A stretch of DNA of 32,493 nucleotides, taken from NCBI GenBank assembly GCA_025934255.1, contig JAICYJ010000035.1, forward strand, positions 1 through 32,493. The letters are read 5' to 3'. Every line of letters begins with the position of its first letter. Position 1 is the stretch's first letter. The DNA comes from Thermoleophilia bacterium (lineage in GTDB: Bacteria; Actinomycetota; Thermoleophilia; Gaiellales; JAICJC01). The notes beneath the pieces were generated by a model. The model saw nothing but the letters and a program-made list of their open reading frames with translations, made no database searches and was not told the DNA's origin. Made by a program: the position numbers and the translations under genes. Below are positions 27,597 through 32,493 of this stretch, piece after piece.

Positions 27597-27755
27597 ATGG
27601 CTACGCACACGGAAGGCCGCAAGCAGGGTGAGGAACAACGGCCCGAGGCCGACGGACCGCCGACGCCGGCTCCCCCGGCCAGCCCGGAGCACGGCAAACC
27701 CGAAAATCCGGAGAAGGCCGAGGACGTCCACGGCCACCCTGAGACACCTGTTTGA
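27597..27755 (+). CDS. Proline/glutamate-rich microprotein, 52 residues
   Basis: A short frame with an excellent ribosome site (AGGAGG, 5 nt before the ATG), 57 nt after the STAS gene. The product is rich in Pro, Glu, Gly and His (for example PPTPAPPASPEHG and KPENPEKAEDVHGHPE), with no hydrophobic core, so it is probably disordered. It may be cotranscribed with the STAS gene. No known family recognised; the start signal is the main support. Confidence 0.65.
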   Translation: MATHTEGRKQGEEQRPEADGPPTPAPPASPEHGKPENPEKAEDVHGHPETPV

Positions 27756-27795
27756 CCTCGCGGACTGGCATCCGCGGCACGTGACGCCGGTTGGA

Positions 27796-27879
27796 TGCCG
27801 AAGGTGGGACTCGAACCCACACGAGGTTTCCCCCACCGGATTTTGAGTCCGGCGCGTCTACCGGTTCCGCCACTTCGGC
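27796..27879 (-). tRNA. tRNA-Leu (anticodon CAA)
   Basis: 84 nt, class II. The 5' GCCGAAG pairs with 3' CTTCGGC, then discriminator A. The anticodon stem CCGGA/TCCGG holds loop CTCAAAA, so the anticodon is CAA (plus-strand 27843-27845) and reads UUG. A long variable arm (TGGGGGAAACCTC region) and T-loop GGTTCGAGTCC are present. CCA is not encoded. TACTCT at 27896-27891 is a plausible -10, 11 nt before the 5' end. Confidence 0.97.
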
Positions 27880-27957
27880 CGTGCTGGAAGAGAGTACGCG
27901 AATCGCGTCCAGGCGTTGCCGATGATGAGCGCCGAACCCGGGGCTAGCATGGCCACG

Positions 27958-28989
27958 ATGCGGATCGGGATCCTCACAGGAGGCGGGGACTGCCCCGGCC
28001 TGAACGCGGTGATCCGCGCCGTCACCCGGCGCGCGCTCGACCGCGGCGACGAGGTGGTCGGCATCATGCACGGCTGGCGCGGCCTGATCGACGGCACCAC
28101 CAAGCCGCTCGGCGCCCGCGACATCAGTGGCATCCTGCCGCGCGGCGGCACCATCCTGCGCACCTCGCGCACCAACCCCTTCAAGGTCGACGGCGGCCTG
28201 GAGGCCACGCTCGCATCCCTGGCCGGGCTGGATGCGCTGGTCGCGATCGGCGGCGAGGACACCCTCGGCGTGGCCGCCCGCCTGTACGCGGAGCACGACG
28301 CGCCGGTCGTGGGCGTCCCCAAGACGATCGACAACGACCTCTCCGCCACCGACTACACGTTCGGGTTCGACACGGCGCTCTCGATCGCGACCGAGGCCAT
28401 CGATCGGCTGCACTCGACCGCCGAATCCCATGACCGCGTGATGGTCTGCGAGGTGATGGGCCGTCACGCCGGCTGGATCGCGCTTCTGTCGGGCATGGCC
28501 GGCGGCGCCGACGTCGTGCTGATCCCCGAGCAGCCGGTGACCGTCGAGCGCTGCTGCGAGCTGATCGACCGCCGCCACCGGCGCGGCAAGGACTTCTCGA
28601 TCGTGGTCGTCAGCGAGGGCTGGGAGCTGCGCTTCGAGGGCAGCGATGCGCACCTGGTGGCCGCGCCCGAGGCCGACGCCTTCGGCCACGCCCGCCTCGG
28701 CGGCATCGGCGCCGTGCTGGCCGGCGAGATCGAGCAGCGCACGGGCTTCGAGACGCGGGTCACCCAGCTCGGCCACGTCCAGCGCGGCGGGTCGCCGACC
28801 GCGCACGACCGCGTGCTGGCCACCCGCTTCGGCCTGCGCGCGGCCGACCTCGTGTTCGAGGGGTCGTTCGGCATGATGGCGTCCCTGCGCGGCGACCAGA
28901 TCGTGGCCGTGCCGATCGCCGATGCCGTGGCCGGGCTGAAGACCGTGCCGCCCGCGCTCTACGCCCAGGCTGAAGCGCTGTTCGGCTAG
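27958..28989 (+). CDS. 6-phosphofructokinase, probably pyrophosphate-dependent (group III)
   Basis: 343 residues. It phosphorylates fructose 6-phosphate. Motifs: LTGGGDCPGLNAVIRAV at the start, GGEDT at 98-102, PKTIDNDL at 121-128, EVMGRHAGWIAL, and LGHVQRGGSPTAHDRVLA near the end. Asp101 stands where ATP enzymes have Gly, and Lys122 where classic ATP enzymes have Gly; this pair is the known signature of PPi-using enzymes, which catalyse a reversible step. ATG 27958 is chosen because TAGCAT ends 7 nt before it; in-frame ATGs at 27949 and 27916 are less likely. It is divergent from the tRNA gene. Confidence 0.93.
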   Translation: MRIGILTGGGDCPGLNAVIRAVTRRALDRGDEVVGIMHGWRGLIDGTTKPLGARDISGILPRGGTILRTSRTNPFKVDGGLEATLASLAGLDALVAIGGEDTLGVAARLYAEHDAPVVGVPKTIDNDLSATDYTFGFDTALSIATEAIDRLHSTAESHDRVMVCEVMGRHAGWIALLSGMAGGADVVLIPEQPVTVERCCELIDRRHRRGKDFSIVVVSEGWELRFEGSDAHLVAAPEADAFGHARLGGIGAVLAGEIEQRTGFETRVTQLGHVQRGGSPTAHDRVLATRFGLRAADLVFEGSFGMMASLRGDQIVAVPIADAVAGLKTVPPALYAQAEALFG

Positions 28990-28998
28990 GCGGCCGGG

Positions 28999-29727
28999 CT
29001 AGCGCGACTCGCCGCGCAGCTGCCGCAGCGTCTCGGCCAGGTCGCCGGCCGCAGCCCACGGGCCCAGGATCACCGCGTCCACGCCCGACCGCTCCAGCGC
29101 CACCACCTGCTCGCGCTCGCGCACGCCGCCCTGGCTGAAGACGGTCTTGCCGGCCGGTATCTCCTCGAGCAGCGAGAACGTGCGCTCGAAGTCCACGGAG
29201 CCGTCGTCGTCCGACCCGCGGTTCCGCAGCAGGAACGAGTCTGGGTCGAGCAGCTCCAGTGCCTCCTCCAGCTCGTCCTCGTGCGCGACCTCGACGATCA
29301 CGTCCAGGTCGACCGAGCCGGCCACGCTGTACAGCTCCGCCAGCCGCTCGTGGCCGTCCTCGAACGCCGCCGCCACCAGCACCACGGCGCCCGCGCCGGC
29401 CAGGCGGCACTCGAAGAGCTGGTAGGCGTCCACGATCATGTCGGTGAGAAGCATCGGCAGCGAGTTGTCGGCGGCCATGTCGGCCAGCGGCCCCAGCGCT
29501 GCCGCGAGCCCCGCCACCTCCAGCTCTTCTGCCAGCTCCAGCAGCGCGCCGTCGGCCTCCTTCACGCGCTGCACGAAGGAGATCTCCTCGCCGCCGATCG
29601 ACTCGGTGAAGGGGCGGATCGGAGCCAGCGCCGCCACCTCCCGCTCGAGCTGCGCCAGCGGGCGCGCGCGCCGCCGCTCCTCGACCTCTCGGCGGGTCGA
29701 GGACAGCCGTTTATCGAGCGAGGGCAT
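28999..29727 (-). CDS. TrpC-like (indole-3-glycerol-phosphate synthase fold) protein lacking catalytic residues
   Basis: 242 residues that follow the TrpC barrel along the whole length: an N-terminal helical segment (LDKRLSSTRREVEERR), LPMLLTDMIVDAYQLFECRLAGAGAVVLVAAAF, DVIVEVAHEDELEEAL, and VFSQGGVREREQVVALERSGVDAVILGPWA. Compared with active enzymes, the catalytic Glu and Lys of strand 1 are Phe51 and Gln53, the K of L-R-K-D-F is Thr95, the first Asn of NNR is Arg168, and E-S of S-E-S-G are Gln199 and Gly200; only Glu146 remains. It is thus unlikely to make indoleglycerol phosphate. The start overlaps the deoC end by 17 nt, so both are cotranslated. Confidence 0.82.
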   Translation of the reverse strand: MPSLDKRLSSTRREVEERRRARPLAQLEREVAALAPIRPFTESIGGEEISFVQRVKEADGALLELAEELEVAGLAAALGPLADMAADNSLPMLLTDMIVDAYQLFECRLAGAGAVVLVAAAFEDGHERLAELYSVAGSVDLDVIVEVAHEDELEEALELLDPDSFLLRNRGSDDDGSVDFERTFSLLEEIPAGKTVFSQGGVREREQVVALERSGVDAVILGPWAAAGDLAETLRQLRGESR

Positions 29728-30400
29728 GCGTCTCCAGCTCGGCGATGATGGAGAGTGCGTTGCTGGTGCCGATGCGGGTCGCGCCGGCGTCCAGCATGTC
29801 CAGCGCACAGGCGGCGGTGCGGATGCCGCCAGACGCCTTCACCGCGACCGACGGCGGCAGCGACGTGCGCATCAGCGACACGGCCGGCGCGGTGGCCCCG
29901 CCGGCGGTGCCGGTCGAGGTCTTGGCGAAGTCGGCTCCCGCAGCGGCGACCAACCCGCAGGCGAGCACGATCTCGTCGTCGCTGAGCTGGCCCGACTCGA
30001 TGATCGCCTTCACCACAACGTCGCCGCGCTCGGCGCGCGCGGCGTCGACCACGGCCGACAGGTCGTCACCCGCCGCCTTGGAGTCGCCGTCGAGCAGCGC
30101 CGCGTAGGCGATCACGACGTCGATCTCGTCGGCGCCGGCCGCGATCGCGGCGCGGGCCACCTCGCACTTCGCGGCGGTCGCGTCCAGGCCGTGCGGGAAC
30201 GACACGACCGTGCATACGGCCGCGCCGCCCTGCAGTAACGCCCGGGCGCGTGGCACCCACCGCGGGTACACGCACACCGCGGCGAATCCGTGCTCGTCGG
30301 CCTCCCGGCAGAGCGCGGTGAGCGAGGCATCTCCTGCGCCTGGGTCGAGCAGCGTGTGGTCAACGGCTCGGGCGACGTGCTCGACGGCTAATGGAGGCAT
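29711..30400 (-). CDS. deoC: Deoxyribose-phosphate aldolase
   Basis: 229 residues. It splits 2-deoxyribose 5-phosphate into glyceraldehyde 3-phosphate and acetaldehyde, the last step of deoxynucleoside breakdown. Key residues: Asp94 in ADEIDVVI, the Schiff-base Lys160 in DFAKTSTG, and Lys188 in VAVKASGGIRT; VDHTLLDP near the N-terminus is also typical. The ATG is preceded by TAAGCT ending 8 nt upstream (leaderless type). It heads a two-gene unit with the TrpC-like protein. Together with cdd nearby it suggests nucleoside salvage, but phosphorylase and deoB genes are not in the window. Confidence 0.96.
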   Translation of the reverse strand: MPPLAVEHVARAVDHTLLDPGAGDASLTALCREADEHGFAAVCVYPRWVPRARALLQGGAAVCTVVSFPHGLDATAAKCEVARAAIAAGADEIDVVIAYAALLDGDSKAAGDDLSAVVDAARAERGDVVVKAIIESGQLSDDEIVLACGLVAAAGADFAKTSTGTAGGATAPAVSLMRTSLPPSVAVKASGGIRTAACALDMLDAGATRIGTSNALSIIAELETHALAR

Positions 30401-30443
30401 CCGGGAACAGCTTAGTCCATGTTCCAGCTCTGCCCGGCGCCCG

Positions 30444-31340
30444 TCAGATCCCCAGCCGGTCGAGCTCGGCCTCGTCGCGGCGCCATCGCGGCAGCACCTT
30501 GACGCTCAGCTCCAGGAACACCGGCCCGCCCACGATGCTCTCGACCCGCGGCCGTGCCACCGTGCCGATCTCCTTCACCTTCGACCCGCCGGCGCCGACC
30601 ACGATCCGCTTCTGCGAGTCGGTCTCGCAGATGATGGTCGCGCGCACCACCGTCATGCCCCGCCGGCCGGGCACGATCTCCTCGATCCGGACCGCGACAG
30701 CGTGTGGGATCTCGTCGCGCAGCGCCTCCAGCGCCGCCTCGCGCACCGCCTCGCCGACCCGGGCCTCGTCGGTCTGGTCGCTGATCACGCCCTCTGGGAA
30801 GTAGGCCGGCCCGGGCTCGAGCAGGGAAATGAGGTCGTCGCGCAGCGCATCCACCCCATCCCCGTTCAGCGCGCTGATGGGATGCATGGAGTGGAACGGC
30901 CCCAGCTCCGCCGCCGCGCTGATCGTCTCGGCGATCGCGTGCGGTCGCATGCGGTCGGTCTTGTTGATCGCGATCAGGCAGGGCGAGGATCCGTCCCGCA
31001 GCACGCGGGCGGCGATGTAGCGATCTCCGGGCCCCACGCCCTCCTGCCCGTTCAGCATCAGCACCACCGCGTCGGCGTCGGACAGCGTTTCGTCGACCGC
31101 CCGCTGCATCCGCTCGGTCAGCCGGTCGAACGGTTTGGTGATCCCGGGCAGGTCGACCAGCACCATCTGCCAGCCGTCACCCGTGACGGCGCCCAGCGCC
31201 CGGCGCCGGGTGGTCTGCGGCCGCGACGACACGGCCGCGACGTGCTCCCCCACCAGACGGTTGACGAGCGTCGATTTGCCCGCGTTCGGCCGGCCGGCCA
31301 GCGCCACCAGCCCCGAGCGGTGCTCGGCCGGCTCGTTCAC
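30444..31340 (-). CDS. era: GTPase Era
   Basis: 298 residues. G1 GRPNAGKST (16-24), switch region RPQTTRRR, G3 DLPG (63-66), G4 NKTD (126-129), and a C-terminal KH domain with GAGGSKVKEIG near 250. Era binds the 3' end of 16S rRNA and helps 30S assembly. The GTG start overlaps the cdd stop as GTGA, so translation is coupled. The Era-cdd pairing is common in Gram-positive genomes. deoC follows 43 nt downstream with its own leaderless-type promoter. Confidence 0.97.
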   Translation of the reverse strand: MNEPAEHRSGLVALAGRPNAGKSTLVNRLVGEHVAAVSSRPQTTRRRALGAVTGDGWQMVLVDLPGITKPFDRLTERMQRAVDETLSDADAVVLMLNGQEGVGPGDRYIAARVLRDGSSPCLIAINKTDRMRPHAIAETISAAAELGPFHSMHPISALNGDGVDALRDDLISLLEPGPAYFPEGVISDQTDEARVGEAVREAALEALRDEIPHAVAVRIEEIVPGRRGMTVVRATIICETDSQKRIVVGAGGSKVKEIGTVARPRVESIVGGPVFLELSVKVLPRWRRDEAELDRLGI

Positions 31341-31723
31341 AGGTGGAAGCCGTCGGGCAGCAGGTCACCCAGCGACGAGGCCACCAGCTGCCCGTCCCGC
31401 CGCCAGATCACGCGCAGCTGCGGCGCGAACTCGGCCATCACCTGGCGGCAGGCGCCGCAGGGCGGCGCCGACTCCGCCTCGGCGTGCACCGCGATCGCGG
31501 CCAGGTCGCTGTGCCCGGCCGAGACGGCCGTGAAGATCGCGGTGCGCTCGGCGCAGCAGGTCAGTCCGAACGAGGCGTTCTCGACGTTGGCACCGGTGAA
31601 CACCCGCCCGCCGTCGGTCAGGAGCGCCGCGCCGACCGGAAAGCGCGAGTACGGCGCGTACGCGTTCGCGGATGCGCCACGCGCTCGCTCGTACAGGGCC
31701 AGGTCGTCATCCGTCAGCGGCAT
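31337..31723 (-). CDS. cdd: Cytidine deaminase
   Basis: 128 residues, the tetrameric short form. Zinc ligands are Cys57, Cys89 and Cys92, with catalytic Glu59 in CCAER; the substrate motif TGANVENASFGLT precedes. It converts (deoxy)cytidine to (deoxy)uridine for pyrimidine salvage. ATG 31723 is chosen because MPLTDDDLALYERA is the normal N-terminus and TACGCT ends 6 nt before it. The upstream extension of the frame to 31948 is antisense to the GYD gene. It is translationally coupled to era. Confidence 0.96.
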   Translation of the reverse strand: MPLTDDDLALYERARGASANAYAPYSRFPVGAALLTDGGRVFTGANVENASFGLTCCAERTAIFTAVSAGHSDLAAIAVHAEAESAPPCGACRQVMAEFAPQLRVIWRRDGQLVASSLGDLLPDGFHL

Positions 31724-31746
31724 GGCGGCAGCGTACCGCGGCGCCC

Positions 31747-31775
31747 CTGACATCTCGGTGGTCGGGGTGTAGGGT
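31747..31775 (+). promoter_or_regulatory. Promoter of the GYD-domain gene
   Basis: CTGACA (31747-31752), 17-bp spacer, TAGGGT (31770-31775). The cdd -10 on the other strand lies at 31735-31730, so the two divergent promoters are close but do not overlap. Confidence 0.6.
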
Positions 31776-31801
31776 CGGCGAGACCGATCGAGGAGGGCTA
31801 G

Positions 31802-32095
31802 ATGCCGACGTACGTGTTGCTCATCGACTGGACGCAGCAGGGTGTGGAGGGATTCGCCGACTCCGTCGACCGCTACGAAGCCGCGCGGGGCGATTTCGAG
31901 AAGATGGGCGTCAGCTTCAAATCCATCTACTGGACGCTCGGAAATCACGACATCGTGAGCATCGTCGAGGCGCCGGACGGCGAGACGCTGGCCGCCGCCC
32001 TGTTGAAGCTGGCTTCTCAGGGCAACCTCCGCACCACCACGTTGCGCGCGCTTTCCGCCGAGGAGATGAGAGGCGTAATCGCGAAGGCCGGCTGA
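31802..32095 (+). CDS. GYD-domain protein
   Basis: 97 residues. MPTYVLLIDWTQQGVEGFADSVDR at the start and SIYWTLGNHDIVSIVEAPDGETLAAALLKLASQGNLRTTTLRAL form the ferredoxin-like GYD fold; the name motif G-x-Y-D is present as GNHD here. These small proteins are widespread and have no established function. The ATG has GGAGG 5 nt upstream and a good promoter. Ends 33 nt before the convergent gene at the right edge. Confidence 0.9.
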   Translation: MPTYVLLIDWTQQGVEGFADSVDRYEAARGDFEKMGVSFKSIYWTLGNHDIVSIVEAPDGETLAAALLKLASQGNLRTTTLRALSAEEMRGVIAKAG

Positions 32096-32128
32096 TACGT
32101 AGCAAACATCCGCGTCATGGCCGCACGG

Positions 32129-32493
32129 TCAGGGCGCGGGAAGCATGCTGGTTCCCCCGGGATCCGGCAGCGGGTCACCGGCGCCTGACCCGGCAGAGGT
32201 GCTGGGCGGCGTCGACGGCGGCGGCGAGGGACGCGCAGGCGTCCGCTGCACGGGAGGCGTCGGCTGGGCCGATCGTGACGGGCTGGTCGCGTGTGGATGC
32301 CGGTGCCGGTGAACGCGCGGGTGCTGCTTCGCGGGGTGGCGCTTCCGCGGAAGCGCGGGCTTCGGCTTCGACGGCTGCGGCGCCGCGACGGGACCGACCG
32401 CGACCGGTCGTGGCGGCGAGGGCACGGGCGCCGCGGCCGGCGTGCCGGACGCCCGGTGGCCGATCGCCGCGATCGCCAGCACCGCCAGCGCCA
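32129..32493 (-). CDS. C-terminal part of a proline-rich membrane or secreted protein (runs off right edge)
   Basis: The open frame enters from the right edge with a hydrophobic segment (LAVLAIAAIG), then about 110 residues very rich in Pro, Ser, Ala and His (for example PKPALPRKRHPAKQHPRVHR), ending GGTSMLPAP at a TGA. The layout fits a membrane anchor or signal followed by a disordered wall-spanning tail. The true start lies outside the window, so the domain before the helix is unknown. Proline bias in this frame and a clean stop support coding. Confidence 0.6.
   Translation of the reverse strand, partial: ALAVLAIAAIGHRASGTPAAAPVPSPPRPVAVGPVAAPQPSKPKPALPRKRHPAKQHPRVHRHRHPHATSPSRSAQPTPPVQRTPARPSPPPSTPPSTSAGSGAGDPLPDPGGTSMLPAP

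Noticed and set aside
30444..31723. cdd-era-deoC-TrpC-like as one functional system
   Set aside because: cdd-era is a common Gram-positive pairing by position, and deoC has its own promoter-like box, so a special joint role is not supported.

Overview
The window looks like core chromosome from a high-GC actinobacterium. A deep-branching class such as Thermoleophilia (Solirubrobacter/Gaiella-like) fits best, but that is inference from gene style and not a search. Supporting features are a Gram-positive/actinobacterial LexA box, a group III phosphofructokinase with pyrophosphate-type residues, a CGNR/ABATE protein, a four-domain ribosomal protein S1, a GSI-alpha-sized glutamine synthetase, and many genes whose only visible promoter element is a TAnnnT hexamer 6-9 nt before the start codon (leaderless style). 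No phage, insertion sequence, CRISPR array or defence island was seen.

Layout. 1-6245: nucleotide excision repair. uvrA (cut by the left edge) has a LexA operator; a PH-domain membrane protein and a CGNR zinc-finger protein separate it from uvrB, which is divergent from a SRPBCC protein. 6255-8837: rpsA-coaE-lytic transglycosylase operon. 8943-13095: polA, a zinc-ribbon protein and a lipoprotein with a glycoside-hydrolase-like fold, joined by overlapping ends. 13135-15644: an alpha/beta hydrolase and an ACT-domain malic enzyme, separated by a striking 250-bp intergenic repeat element. 15646-21025: GNAT, glnA, MFS transporter, carboxylate-amine ligase and methyltransferase. 21121-24763: small and unknown genes, RNase H, cupin and VOC proteins, with the longest noncoding gaps. 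24867-27755: a secreted NHL beta-propeller, a tiny LPFTG-anchored protein, a STAS protein and a proline-rich microprotein, all plus strand with strong Shine-Dalgarno sites. 27796-32493: tRNA-Leu(CAA), a PPi-type phosphofructokinase, deoC with a catalytically stripped TrpC-like protein, cdd-era, a GYD protein, and the C-terminus of a proline-rich membrane protein.

How genes work together. The repair genes uvrA, uvrB and polA share a pathway, but only uvrA shows an SOS box. The pfk, deoC and cdd genes relate to sugar phosphate and nucleoside salvage. Most other neighbours look like ordinary unlinked housekeeping genes. The best candidates for something undescribed are the repeat element before the malic enzyme, the pseudo-TrpC beside deoC, the LPFTG microprotein, a possible AUC start in the CGNR gene, and a 47-residue zinc-ribbon gene at 23299-23442.
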